NCBI RefSeq assembly: GCF_046097105.1
Contig: NZ_CP175562.1
Coordinates: 124,001 to 188,000 of the forward strand
DNA: 64,000 bases
From: Natroniella sp046097105
Lineage (GTDB): Bacteria; Bacillota; Halanaerobiia; Halobacteroidales; Halobacteroidaceae
Direction of reading: 5' to 3'
The translations under genes were made by a program, and so were the position numbers. The notes below the pieces were generated by a model, which saw nothing but the letters and a program-made list of their open reading frames with translations, did no database searches and was not told the origin of the DNA. This document shows positions 33,997 to 43,109 of the stretch, piece after piece. The first letter of the stretch is position 1. The number at the start of each line of letters is the position of its first letter.

Positions 33997-36090
33997 GTGG
34001 AAATCTTAGAAAGTTTAAATGCAGAACAGAAAAGAGCAGTTATACACAATGAAGGGCCAATTTTGATCTTAGCTGGAGCAGGGAGTGGTAAGACAAGGGT
34101 CTTGACCCATCGAATTGCTTATCTGATCTATCATTATAATATTACACCAGCTAACATTTTAGCAGTTACATTTACTAATAAAGCAGCTGAAGAGATGAAA
34201 GAAAGAATAGAGAATTTAGTTGCTACGGATAGTGATCAAATTTGGATTAGGACTTTTCATTCAACTTGTGTTAGGATTTTAAGAAAAGATATTAATAAAT
34301 TGGGTTATGATTCTAATTTTGTAATCTTTGATACTTCTGATCAGAAATCTTTACTTAAGAATATTTTGCAGGAGCTAGATTTGGATCCTAAAAAATTTAA
34401 ACCACGAGCCATATTAGGAAGAATAAGTCAAGCTAAAAATAAATTGATTGACCCACAAGATTATCAAGCAACTGATTATTTTTCTCAAATAGTACAGGAA
34501 GTTTATCCTTATTATCAAAAAAGGTTGAAAGAGAATAATGCTCTAGATTTTGATGATTTGATAATGAAGACTGTACAGTTATTTAGGCAGTATCCAGCAG
34601 TATTAAGTTATTATCAGAATAAATTTAGATATATTTTAGTGGATGAGTATCAAGATGTTAACCATGCTCAATATAAACTGACTAATTTATTGGCAGCTAA
34701 GTATAATAACATCTGTGTAGTAGGTGATGATGATCAGAGCATATATGGGTTTAGAGGGGCAGATATTACTAATATTTTGAACTTTGAAACTGATTATCCA
34801 GAGGCAGAAGTTATTAAGTTAGAGCAGAATTATCGTTCAACTAAAAATATCTTAACAGCAGCCTTCAGTGTAGTAAGCAATAATCCTAAGCGCAAGGCGA
34901 AGAGGTTATGGACTGAAAATCCTGAAGGGGAAGAACTTACCTTACACCAGGCTAGGACTGGTCAAGGAGAAGCTGATTATATTGCAACAGAGATCTTAAA
35001 ATTACAACAAGCAGGATACTCTTGGCAGGAGATTGCCATTTTGTATAGAACCAATGCTCAATCTCGCCGTTTAGAACAGTCTCTAATCAGAAAAGAGGTT
35101 CCTTATCGAATGATTGGTGGGTTGAAGTTTTATGATCGTAAAGAAATTAAGGATCTATTAGCTTATCTACGGTTAATATATAATCCTGCTGATGATATCA
35201 GTCTACAACGAGTGATCAATACTCCTAAACGTGGCATTGGAAAGACGACCTTAAATCGTTTACAAAAATTTGCCAGTCAAACAGGAGTTTCTCTGTTAGC
35301 AGCTGTTAACAGAGTTGAAGAGATAGATAGTATCAGTAGCCGATTTAGTAATAAGGTTAGAAAGTTTGGAGAATTGATTAGTTATCTTCAACACCGCCAA
35401 CAAGAGGTTTCAGTAGCAGATTTAACCCAAGAGATATTGGATGAAACCGGTTATTTGGCTCAATTGAAACTGGCTGATACAGAACAAGCTAAGAATAGAA
35501 TTGATAACTTAAATGAACTATTAGCTAGTATGGAAGAGTTTGGAGGAGAAGTTGGGGTGTTAGGGGAGTTTTTAGAAGAGGTAGCTTTAGTTGCTGATGT
35601 TGATAATTTAGATGCTTCAGATACTGGAGTAGTCCTATTAACCCTTCATAGTGCCAAAGGTTTAGAGTTTCCAATTGTCTTTTTAACAGGGATGGAAGAG
35701 GATTTATTCCCTCATAGCCGTTCTATATCAGAAGAAGGTGGAGTTGCTGAAGAGCGGAGGTTATGTTATGTAGGAATTACTAGGGCTGAAGAAAAATTAT
35801 ATTTAACCCACGCTAAACGGCGGAAGGTTTATGGACAGACTGAGTATAATAGTCCATCTCGATTTATTGGAGAGATTTCTGATAGCTTATTTCAGCAAGA
35901 AGATAATGTGAGTCAACTAGCCACAGCTCAATTTGGCCCGGGAGATAAAGTTAGACATGATTATTGGGGCCAAGGGGAAGTTCTTGATGTAGTTGTTGAG
36001 CATGGCAGAGAGAAGATAGTTGTTTCCTTTGTTGAAACTGGGGTTAAGGAGTTGGCAGCAGAGTATGCTAAGCTTATTAAGGTCAATTAA
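33997..36090 (+). CDS. pcrA: UvrD/PcrA-family DNA helicase
   Basis: A 697-residue superfamily 1A helicase. Motif I is AGAGSGKT near residues 29-36; Ia FTNKAAEEM; II VDEYQDVN; III GDDDQSIYGFRGA; IV QNYRS; V TLHSAKGLEF; VI YVGITRAEEKL. It unwinds 3'-5' in repair and clears replication obstacles. A C-terminal region of about 60 residues with a KVRHDYWGQGEV Tudor-like segment fits PcrA, which contacts RNA polymerase. GTG at 33997 follows the GAGGGGGG run at 8 bases. Confidence 0.92.
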   Translation: MEILESLNAEQKRAVIHNEGPILILAGAGSGKTRVLTHRIAYLIYHYNITPANILAVTFTNKAAEEMKERIENLVATDSDQIWIRTFHSTCVRILRKDINKLGYDSNFVIFDTSDQKSLLKNILQELDLDPKKFKPRAILGRISQAKNKLIDPQDYQATDYFSQIVQEVYPYYQKRLKENNALDFDDLIMKTVQLFRQYPAVLSYYQNKFRYILVDEYQDVNHAQYKLTNLLAAKYNNICVVGDDDQSIYGFRGADITNILNFETDYPEAEVIKLEQNYRSTKNILTAAFSVVSNNPKRKAKRLWTENPEGEELTLHQARTGQGEADYIATEILKLQQAGYSWQEIAILYRTNAQSRRLEQSLIRKEVPYRMIGGLKFYDRKEIKDLLAYLRLIYNPADDISLQRVINTPKRGIGKTTLNRLQKFASQTGVSLLAAVNRVEEIDSISSRFSNKVRKFGELISYLQHRQQEVSVADLTQEILDETGYLAQLKLADTEQAKNRIDNLNELLASMEEFGGEVGVLGEFLEEVALVADVDNLDASDTGVVLLTLHSAKGLEFPIVFLTGMEEDLFPHSRSISEEGGVAEERRLCYVGITRAEEKLYLTHAKRRKVYGQTEYNSPSRFIGEISDSLFQQEDNVSQLATAQFGPGDKVRHDYWGQGEVLDVVVEHGREKIVVSFVETGVKELAAEYAKLIKVN

Positions 36091-36144
36091 CAATTATTAA
36101 TTTTAAATTGTACATAGTAAATTATATTATAGGGAGGAATAAAA

Positions 36145-37068
36145 ATGAGTATTTATGTAGTGGGACATCAAAACCCTGATACAGATTCTATCTGTGCTGC
36201 TATTGCGTATGCTAATTTAAAGCAGGAGTTAGGAGTAGAAGCAACAGCAATTAGGACTGGTAAGATCAATTCTGAAACTGAATTTGTATTAGAGAAGTTT
36301 GAAGTTGATGGGCCAACATTAAAAAAAGAGGTTGGTGCAGATGATCAGCTGATTTTGGTTGATCACAATGAAGTAAGTCAATCGATCAATGGATTAGATG
36401 AGGCAGAGTTATTAGAAGTAGTTGATCATCATAGAATTGGTGATGTAGAAACAGGAAAGCCGATCTATTTTAGAAATGAGCCAGTTGGTTGTACTTGTAC
36501 AATTATTACTAAGCTATATCGAGAAAATGATGTAGAGATAACAGATAATATAGCGGGTTTATTATTATCAGCTATTCTATCTGATACAGTAATTTTTCGT
36601 TCGCCAACTTCTACTTCTGAAGATGAAGAGATGGCAACAGTTTTAGCAAAGCAGTTAGGAGTTGATGTTGAGGAGTATGGTAGAGAGTTATTCAAAGCAG
36701 GTTCAGTAGTTACTAAACTGTCTCCAATAGAGTTGGTTCAAAATGATTATAAGGAGTATAAGTTTGCTGGTGAGACGATCGGTGTTGGACAAATTGAGGT
36801 AATGGATTTAGCTGAAGTAGATGGAATTAAAGCTGACATTTTAGCTGCTAGTGAGAAATTAGTAGTTGAAAATAATTATAAGTTTTTAATTTTAATGGTG
36901 ACAGATATTTTAGCAGAAGGAAGTTTATTATTATTCACTCCAGCAGCAGAACAGACAATAAACGAAGCTTTTGATGTGGAAGTCGATCGTTCTGAAGTCT
37001 ATTTAGATGGAGTTTTATCAAGAAAGAAACAGATTATTCCTGTTTTATCAGACTACTTAACAACTTAA
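36145..37068 (+). CDS. ppaC: Manganese-dependent inorganic pyrophosphatase (family II)
   Basis: A 307-residue cytoplasmic enzyme of the DHH superfamily. Motifs: GHQNPDTDSICAA near the N-terminus, LVDHNE near residue 75, the DHH-type VVDHHRIGD near 96, and SRKKQ at the end of the DHHA2 domain near 298. Length 307 is that of the short form without CBS domains. It removes pyrophosphate from biosynthesis. AGGGAGGAATAAAA precedes the ATG; a strong terminator follows. Confidence 0.95.
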   Translation: MSIYVVGHQNPDTDSICAAIAYANLKQELGVEATAIRTGKINSETEFVLEKFEVDGPTLKKEVGADDQLILVDHNEVSQSINGLDEAELLEVVDHHRIGDVETGKPIYFRNEPVGCTCTIITKLYRENDVEITDNIAGLLLSAILSDTVIFRSPTSTSEDEEMATVLAKQLGVDVEEYGRELFKAGSVVTKLSPIELVQNDYKEYKFAGETIGVGQIEVMDLAEVDGIKADILAASEKLVVENNYKFLILMVTDILAEGSLLLFTPAAEQTINEAFDVEVDRSEVYLDGVLSRKKQIIPVLSDYLTT

Positions 37069-37077
37069 TTTAGATTA

Positions 37078-37108
37078 AAAAAGAGCCTAAAAATAGGCTC
37101 TTTTTTTG
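37078..37108 (+). terminator. Terminator after ppaC
   Basis: AGAGCCTA and TAGGCTCT with a 4-base loop, followed by seven T. Confidence 0.92.
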
Positions 37109-37145
37109 ATCTGAAATTATCTTGGAAACTTTTTCTGGTTTTTCC

Positions 37146-37174
37146 TTGACAAAAAGAAGATAATTCAGTATACT
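37146..37174 (+). promoter_or_regulatory. Strong sigma-A promoter before the Cys-rich protein gene
   Basis: A perfect TTGACA (37146-37151) and TATACT (37169-37174) with a 17-base spacer, 40 bases before the start codon. The best-looking promoter in this part of the window. Confidence 0.78.
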
Positions 37175-37214
37175 GTTAATAGTAACAATTACTAATAACA
37201 ACGAGGTGATTAAA

Positions 37215-37589
37215 TTGTTTGAGATTCCTAAGATTAAGGTGTTAAAGGCTTATAATTTAGCGAGTGAGGCTTGTGATAATTGTAATGATAAAAGGTGTGC
37301 TAGTTGTTTATTACATAAATCTAAAAAGAATTTATTGAATTATAGCAAATATGAAGACAGACTTGATGAAAAGTTCAAAAAAGAGAGTTTTAGAGATTAT
37401 GATCAAGATGAATTTACAAAGTTTGAGCGAGATGAATTAGAAAAAATTTATGATGCAGTACATGATTGTTGTCAGGAATGTGGAGTTTATCATACAGAGA
37501 AGTGTTTTTTAAATAATACTCGTGAAGCATTACAGATAATGCTATATGGGAAGGTTAAACCGTGGGATGGACTTGATTTTAAAGAATAA
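37215..37589 (+). CDS. Unrecognised Cys-rich small protein
   Basis: A 124-residue soluble protein with nine Cys. The first group reads CDNCNDKRCASC (C-x2-C-x4-C-x2-C), the second DCCQECGVYHTEKC. The middle (residues 30-75) is charged and helical. The pattern suggests a zinc or Fe-S site built from the two ends. TTG 37215 is chosen because GAGGTGAT is at good spacing; a GTG three codons earlier overlaps it. The gene has a strong promoter and is directly followed by a rubrerythrin-like gene, hinting at oxidative stress or metal handling; no family is recognised. Confidence 0.65.
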   Translation: MFEIPKIKVLKAYNLASEACDNCNDKRCASCLLHKSKKNLLNYSKYEDRLDEKFKKESFRDYDQDEFTKFERDELEKIYDAVHDCCQECGVYHTEKCFLNNTREALQIMLYGKVKPWDGLDFKE

Positions 37590-37639
37590 ATTTTTAAGGT
37601 AAGTAAATAATAATTAAGAATTAAAAGGAGGAATTTAAA

Positions 37640-38056
37640 ATGGAATTTGCAGTAGAAAACAAATTGGGTGTAACGAAAGGAACTAAGTTAGAGGATGCAG
37701 TAGAGATGAATTTTAATGGGGAGACGCAAGAGGCAGGGTTATACTTAGCGATGGCTCGCCAAGCGCAGAGAGAAGGTTATCCTGAAGTTGCAGAAGTTTT
37801 AAAAAGGATTGCTTGGGAAGAGGCTGAGCATGCAGCTAGATTTGCAGAATTAAATGGTATGATTGGTTCTACACAGGAGAATTTAGAGAAGATGCTAAAG
37901 GGAGAACAAGGAGCTAATAAAGGTAAAAGGCAAGCTGCGGTTACAGCTAAAGAAGAGGATATTGATCCGGCACATGATTATTTTGATGAGTCAGCTAAAG
38001 ATGAGGCCCGCCATGCTATGATGTTGAAAGGTCTTTTAGATAGATATTTTGGATAG
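37640..38056 (+). CDS. Rubrerythrin-like di-iron protein without rubredoxin domain
   Basis: A 138-residue ferritin-like four-helix protein. The iron ligands are in FNGETQEAGLY, EEAEHAARF and DESAKDEARHAMML, i.e. two ExxH-type motifs plus extra Glu. No rubredoxin CxxC is present, so electrons must come from another carrier. It likely reduces peroxide in this anaerobe. AAAGGAGGAATTTAAA precedes the ATG. It shares a unit with the Cys-rich gene upstream (50-base gap, no terminator between). Confidence 0.87.
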   Translation: MEFAVENKLGVTKGTKLEDAVEMNFNGETQEAGLYLAMARQAQREGYPEVAEVLKRIAWEEAEHAARFAELNGMIGSTQENLEKMLKGEQGANKGKRQAAVTAKEEDIDPAHDYFDESAKDEARHAMMLKGLLDRYFG

Positions 38057-38058
38057 TC

Positions 38059-38094
38059 AAAAAAGCTCTGGAGAATTTCTCCAGAGCTTTTTTT
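38059..38094 (+). terminator. Terminator after the rubrerythrin-like gene
   Basis: A 15-bp stem (AAAAAAGCTCTGGAG and complement) with a short loop and T-run, 3 bases after the stop. Confidence 0.92.
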
Positions 38095-38207
38095 ATTTAA
38101 GAAAAAGAAAGGAGTTTAAGATTTAATCTTTAAATTAATAATGGTGATGTATGCTTGTTTATAAATTGAACATACTAAAAATTAGTGGTAGTTTTGAGGT
38201 GGAATAA

Positions 38208-40184
38208 ATGGAAGGTATTAAGCAAAAGATTGAGAATTTAAGATCTGAGATCAGAAGGCATAATCATTATTATTTTGTCTTAGATCAACCGCAAATTTCT
38301 GATCAAGAATATGATCAACTGATGCAACAATTAATCAAACTTGAAGAAGAGTATCCAGAATTAGTGACGCCTAATTCTCCTACCCAGAGAGTAGGAGGAG
38401 AGGCGATTGATCAGTTTAAAAAGGTTGAGCATCAGATACCATTGTTAAGCTTAGCTAAGTCTTTTTCTGAGCAAGAGTTATATGATTTTGACCAGCGAGT
38501 GCAGAAAATAATTGGAGAAAAGGTTAAATATGTGGTAGAATTAAAAATTGATGGTTTATCTACCTCTTTGCTTTATGAAGAAGGAAGGTTGGTTCAAGCT
38601 GCGACCCGTGGAAATGGAATAATCGGAGAAGATATAACCCACAATATTAGAACGATTAAAAGTATTCCACTCAACTTGGATAGTCAGTTAGATCTAGAGG
38701 TTAGAGGTGAAGTTTTTATACCTAAGGATCGGTTTTTAAAGTTGAATCAGTGGCGAAAAAAAGAAGAACTAGGTACTTTTGCCAACCCCCGTAATGCGGC
38801 AGCTGGTTCTGTTCGTCAACTTGATCCTAAGGTGGCTGCTCGAAGACCTTTGGATATATTTATTTATGATAGTACATATATTGAGGGCCAACAGTTTAAG
38901 ACACATAGTGAGCGGCTTGATTATTTAGAGGAATTAGGCTTTAAGATCAATCCTGCTCGCCAAGTCTGTAGTGAGATTGAAGAGGTAATTGAGTATTGTC
39001 AAAAGTGGACTACTAAGCGAGAAGAACTTAACTATGAAATTGATGGTATTGTAATTAAGGTTAATCAGCTGAGTTTAAGGGAGCAATTAGGGGCAACTGC
39101 TAAACATCCCCGCTGGGCGATGGCTTATAAGTTTCCTGCTCAACAACAAGAGACTGAAGTTAAAGGTATTGAAGTCACGGTTGGTAGAACAGGGGCTTTG
39201 ACTCCGACTGCAGTCTTAGAACCTGTATTGTTAGATGGTTCAGAAGTCAGTCGAGCTACATTACATAATCAAGATTATATTGAAGAGAAGGATGTCAGGA
39301 TTGGCGATCGGGTAATTATAGAAAAGAGTGGCGATATAATCCCACAGGTGGTTGAAGTTCTTGTTAAAGAACGAAATGGTCAACAAGAGAGTTATCATCT
39401 ACCCCAAAGCTGTCCTATCTGTCAAGGTGAAATCAGTAAAGTAGGTGCTGAACATAGGTGTATCAATAATAATTGTCCTTCAAGAACCGAAGAAAAGATC
39501 AAACACTTTGCTAAACGAGGGGCAATGAACATAGAGGGATTAGGAGAGTCTTTAGTTAAGAAACTGTTAGAGAATGGTTTGATAGCTGACCTTGCTGATT
39601 TGTATTATCTTCACCAAAAAGAGTTGGTTGAATTAGAGCGGATGGGCCAAAAGTCAAGTCAGAATCTACTTGATGCGATAGAAAAGAGTAAGGATAATAG
39701 CTTAGCTCGGCTCTTATTTGGTTTAGGGATTCATCATGTAGGTAGTGAAGTAGCCCGAAATTTAGCAGAAAATTTCAGTGATTTAGATGAGATTATGGAA
39801 GCTACTAAAAAGGAGTTAATGGCGATTGATGGCGTTGGCCCTAAGATTGCTCAAAGTATTGTTACTTATTTTTCTCAGCAGGAGAGTTTAGAAATTATCA
39901 AGAAGTTAAGGCAGGCTGGAGTTAACTTAGAATCTAGACAAGCAGAGCAGGATGATTTATTAGAAGAGAAGAAGTTTGTACTGACAGGTAAGTTAGCTGA
40001 CTTCACTCGCTCAGAAGCCAAAGGAGTAATTACTGAATTAGGTGGTAAAGTTACCAGCTCAGTCAGTGGACAGACAGATTATTTAGTTGTAGGAGATAAT
40101 CCTGGTTCTAAGTATCAGCAAGCACAAGATTTAGGGGTTGAAATTTTGAGTGAAGAAGAGTTCAAAGAAATAATTGAAGATTAA
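38208..40184 (+). CDS. ligA: NAD-dependent DNA ligase
   Basis: A 658-residue enzyme. The adenylated lysine lies in ELKIDGLS near residue 113; the OB domain, a Cys4 zinc finger (CPICQ, then CINNNC near residue 413), helix-hairpin-helix repeats (GVGPKIA) and a C-terminal BRCT domain (KFVLTGKLADFTR onward) follow in the normal order and length. It seals nicks in replication and repair. ATG follows GAGGTGGAATAA. Near pcrA, the usual neighbour in Firmicutes, though separated here by four genes. Confidence 0.95.
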   Translation: MEGIKQKIENLRSEIRRHNHYYFVLDQPQISDQEYDQLMQQLIKLEEEYPELVTPNSPTQRVGGEAIDQFKKVEHQIPLLSLAKSFSEQELYDFDQRVQKIIGEKVKYVVELKIDGLSTSLLYEEGRLVQAATRGNGIIGEDITHNIRTIKSIPLNLDSQLDLEVRGEVFIPKDRFLKLNQWRKKEELGTFANPRNAAAGSVRQLDPKVAARRPLDIFIYDSTYIEGQQFKTHSERLDYLEELGFKINPARQVCSEIEEVIEYCQKWTTKREELNYEIDGIVIKVNQLSLREQLGATAKHPRWAMAYKFPAQQQETEVKGIEVTVGRTGALTPTAVLEPVLLDGSEVSRATLHNQDYIEEKDVRIGDRVIIEKSGDIIPQVVEVLVKERNGQQESYHLPQSCPICQGEISKVGAEHRCINNNCPSRTEEKIKHFAKRGAMNIEGLGESLVKKLLENGLIADLADLYYLHQKELVELERMGQKSSQNLLDAIEKSKDNSLARLLFGLGIHHVGSEVARNLAENFSDLDEIMEATKKELMAIDGVGPKIAQSIVTYFSQQESLEIIKKLRQAGVNLESRQAEQDDLLEEKKFVLTGKLADFTRSEAKGVITELGGKVTSSVSGQTDYLVVGDNPGSKYQQAQDLGVEILSEEEFKEIIED

Positions 40185-40219
40185 ATGTTAAATATTAAAT
40201 AATTAAAGGGGGCTTTTAA

Positions 40220-40657
40220 TTGAGAACTGCAGAGATTAAAACTGAAAAAGGGACAATGAAGGTTGAACTTTATGATGAGGCGACACCAAATACAGCGAAC
40301 AACTTTTGTAAATTAGCTGAGGAAGGATTCTATGATGATTTAACTTTTCATAGAGTAATTCCTAATTTTGTGATTCAGGGTGGCTGTCCTGAGGGAACTG
40401 GTGCTGGTGGGCCAGGCTACACTATTGATTGTGAGGTAGATGGAGATAAACAGTATCATGAAAGAGGTGTACTATCAATGGCCCATGCTGGCTCGAATAC
40501 AGGTGGATCACAATTTTTCATCTGTCATGGTCGAGAGAGAACTGCCCATTTAGATGGTAAGCATACTTGCTTTGGTAAGGTAGTAGAAGGGCTTGATGTG
40601 ATTGATCAGATTAGAGCAGGGGATGTAATTGAAAAGATATTGATTAGTGAAGATTAA
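40220..40657 (+). CDS. Cyclophilin-type peptidyl-prolyl isomerase
   Basis: A 145-residue cytoplasmic cyclophilin. FHRVIPNFVIQGG near residue 46 contains the catalytic Arg and Phe/Gln; ANTGG-like SNTGGSQFFI and HLDGKHTCFGKV are the other conserved parts. No signal peptide. A TTG start at 40220 follows AAAGGGGGCTTTTAA. It is 35 bases after ligA. Confidence 0.92.
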   Translation: MRTAEIKTEKGTMKVELYDEATPNTANNFCKLAEEGFYDDLTFHRVIPNFVIQGGCPEGTGAGGPGYTIDCEVDGDKQYHERGVLSMAHAGSNTGGSQFFICHGRERTAHLDGKHTCFGKVVEGLDVIDQIRAGDVIEKILISED

Positions 40658-40747
40658 TCCTGAACTGCTCCTGTTGCGGTTAAAAATCCCATATGATATA
40701 ATAATTAATTGTTGATTAAACGGTGTTAATTAACCTTAAAGTTAGGT

Positions 40748-41131
40748 TTATTACAATATTGTGGCACTTTCAAAAAAACAGGGAACCACGAATGAACGCA
40801 AATTAACACTAATTTAAAATAATAATTTGTTAAAAATATAGATATTACTGCAAAATGTCCTTAATGATTAAATTTTAGATTGTAGGGTTTTGATTTTATT
40901 GGAAGAATTATGCGACTGCGATAAGGGCAGATAATTTTACAGATTGATCTTAATGTTTTAAGTAAGAGAGATTTGATTTTAATAGTTGCACAAATTCAAA
41001 TTCGTCTTGATTTTTTGGCTACTTTTTTATCAAGAAAAAAGGTAGCACGGAAGAAAGTTTGATTTTTAATTTTTTCGTAAACATGGTTTTGAGTGTGATT
41101 TTTATAAAGGAAAAGTGACACAATATATCAA
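40748..41131. repeat. MITE-like repeat, core type 2 (copy C)
   Basis: A 384-bp non-coding element almost identical to 54776-55160 (about six differences by eye). Left end TTATTACAATATTGTGGCAC, right end gtgacacaatatatcaa; the ends are imperfect inverted repeats of each other. The core includes accacgaatgaacgcaaatt and a run of local inverted repeats. It fills most of the gap between the cyclophilin gene and gatC. Confidence 0.85.
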
Positions 41132-41180
41132 ACAGGTTTCACTTTAGAGTAATTATAATCAAAGAAGGGAGTGTTTGATA

Positions 41181-41468
41181 ATGAAGATTGATCAAGAGAC
41201 TGTAGAAAAGATTGCACATCTAGCTCGTTTGGAAGTCAGTGAGGAAGAAAAAGAAGTCTTTGCTAATCAACTGAGTGATATTTTAGAGCATGCTGAAAAA
41301 TTGAATGAACTTGATACAGAAGATGTGGAGCCGACAGCTCATGCATTACCAATCAAGAATGTCTTTAGAAAAGATGAGGTCAGAGAGTCATTGGAGCGGG
41401 AAGATACTTTAGCCAATGCTCCTGACAAGGACAAAGGAATGTTTAAGGTGCCACAGATTGTGGAATAA
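41181..41468 (+). CDS. gatC: Asp/Glu-tRNA amidotransferase subunit C
   Basis: A 95-residue GatC: helical N-terminus with KIAHLARLEVSEEE, then TEDVEPTAHALP and RKDEV, which clamps GatA and GatB together. The complex converts misacylated Glu-tRNA(Gln) or Asp-tRNA(Asn). ATG 41181 follows AAGGGAGTG; a TTG two codons earlier is possible. A 148-base AT-rich gap separates it from gatA. Confidence 0.93.
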   Translation: MKIDQETVEKIAHLARLEVSEEEKEVFANQLSDILEHAEKLNELDTEDVEPTAHALPIKNVFRKDEVRESLEREDTLANAPDKDKGMFKVPQIVE

Positions 41469-41616
41469 TCATTAATGCAATTGATAATTAAAAGTTTTAA
41501 GTTAAAATCACTTAATGCTAAGAGGTTTATAGTGTTCGTTTTTGGTATTTATATTTTGAATTTAATTATCAATTGTCAATTTTAAATTGTAAACTTATTT
41601 ACAAGGAGGGGAAGAA

Positions 41617-43077
41617 ATGGAACTTTATCAATTAACTGCTCATCAACTTCATGAAAAATTGGAGCAGGGAGAAATTAAGGTGCAAGATATAGTAGAATCG
41701 ATTTATGATCGGATTGCTGAAGTTGAAGATGATGTACAAGCTTATGTAACAGTAACTAAAGAAGAGGCTTTAGAGCAAGCTAAACAAGTTGATCAAAAGA
41801 TAGCTAATGGTGAAGAGGTTGGCCCGTTGGCAGGGATTCCGATTGCTTTTAAGGATAATATGTCAACGAAAGGAATAGAGACTAGTTGTTCATCACAGAT
41901 CTTAGATGGGTATAAACCGCCGTATGATGCTACTGTTGTTAAGAAGTTAGCGGCTGAAGATGTTGTTATGACAGGTAAGACAAATATGGATGAATTTGCG
42001 ATGGGTTCTTCAACTGAGAACTCTGGAATTAAGACGACAAAAAATCCATGGAATTTAGAATATGTTCCAGGTGGTTCAAGTGGGGGTTCTGCTGCTGCTG
42101 TTGCTGCTGGTGAGGCAACGATTGCTTTAGGTTCTGACACGGGTGGTTCTATCCGTCAACCAGCATCTTTTTGTGGAATTGTTGGTATGAAGCCAACTTA
42201 TGGCCTGGTATCACGCTTTGGACTAGTAGCCTTTGCTTCATCTTTAGATCAGATTGGCCCTTTTACTAAGGATATTAGGGATTGTGCGTTGGCCCTAAAT
42301 TACATAGCAGGTTATGATCAATATGATTCTACATCTGCTGATGTTGAAGTTCCAGATTATACTGCAAGTCTAAAGGAAGATGTTGAGGGGCTGAAGATTG
42401 GTGTTCCGGTAGAGTATTTTGGTGATGGAATCGATGAAGAGGTTAAAGAAGCAGTCTGGAATGCAATTCATAAATTAGAGGAGCTAGGAGCAGAATACGA
42501 AGAGGTTTCTTTACCACATACTGATTATGCTTTATCTGCTTACTATTTGATTGCTCCTGCAGAGGCAAGTTCAAATTTGGCCCGTTATGATGGAGTACGT
42601 TATGGATATCGTAGTGAAGAAGCAAACGGGTTGGTTGAGATGTATAAAAAGACAAGGCAAGAAGGTTTTGGAGATGAAGTTAAGCGAAGAATTATGTTAG
42701 GAACTTATGCTTTAAGTTCTGGTTATTATGATGCCTACTATAAGAAAGCTCAAAAGGTGAGGACTTTAATAAAAGATGATTTTGAAAAGGCATTTGAGGA
42801 GTATGATGTCTTAATTTCACCAACTTCTCCAACAACAGCTTTTAAAGTTGGTGATAAATCAAACGATCCATTACAGATGTATTTATCTGATATTTGTACT
42901 ATTCCAATTAATTTAGCAGGCATTCCTGCCTTATCTATGCTCTGTGGTTTAGATAATGAAGGTTTACCGATTGGATTACAGATTATTGGAGACCACTTTG
43001 CTGAAGAGAAGATATTACAGGTTGCTTATGCTTTTGAACAGGCAACTGAATTCCATAAGAAGAGACCGAATTTATAA
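41617..43077 (+). CDS. gatA: Asp/Glu-tRNA amidotransferase subunit A
   Basis: A 486-residue amidase-signature enzyme. The Ser-cisSer-Lys triad is visible: Lys in FKDNMS near residue 79, Ser in GGSSGGSAAAV near 154, and Ser in GSDTGGSIRQP near 178. It releases ammonia from glutamine or asparagine for transfer on tRNA by GatB. AAGGAGGGGAAGAA precedes the ATG; gatB follows after 32 bases. Confidence 0.95.
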   Translation: MELYQLTAHQLHEKLEQGEIKVQDIVESIYDRIAEVEDDVQAYVTVTKEEALEQAKQVDQKIANGEEVGPLAGIPIAFKDNMSTKGIETSCSSQILDGYKPPYDATVVKKLAAEDVVMTGKTNMDEFAMGSSTENSGIKTTKNPWNLEYVPGGSSGGSAAAVAAGEATIALGSDTGGSIRQPASFCGIVGMKPTYGLVSRFGLVAFASSLDQIGPFTKDIRDCALALNYIAGYDQYDSTSADVEVPDYTASLKEDVEGLKIGVPVEYFGDGIDEEVKEAVWNAIHKLEELGAEYEEVSLPHTDYALSAYYLIAPAEASSNLARYDGVRYGYRSEEANGLVEMYKKTRQEGFGDEVKRRIMLGTYALSSGYYDAYYKKAQKVRTLIKDDFEKAFEEYDVLISPTSPTTAFKVGDKSNDPLQMYLSDICTIPINLAGIPALSMLCGLDNEGLPIGLQIIGDHFAEEKILQVAYAFEQATEFHKKRPNL

Positions 43078-43109
43078 TTTCAACAGCTAAATAAGCGGAG
43101 GTGTAATTG

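Noticed and set aside
40748..41131. Small protein genes in the type 2 repeat
   Set aside because: No frame of useful length with a ribosome binding site, and the two copies differ without codon-like pattern.
41793..42140. A 115-residue minus-strand frame in gatA
   Set aside because: It is the reverse shadow of a low-complexity Gly/Ser/Ala region of a highly conserved gene.
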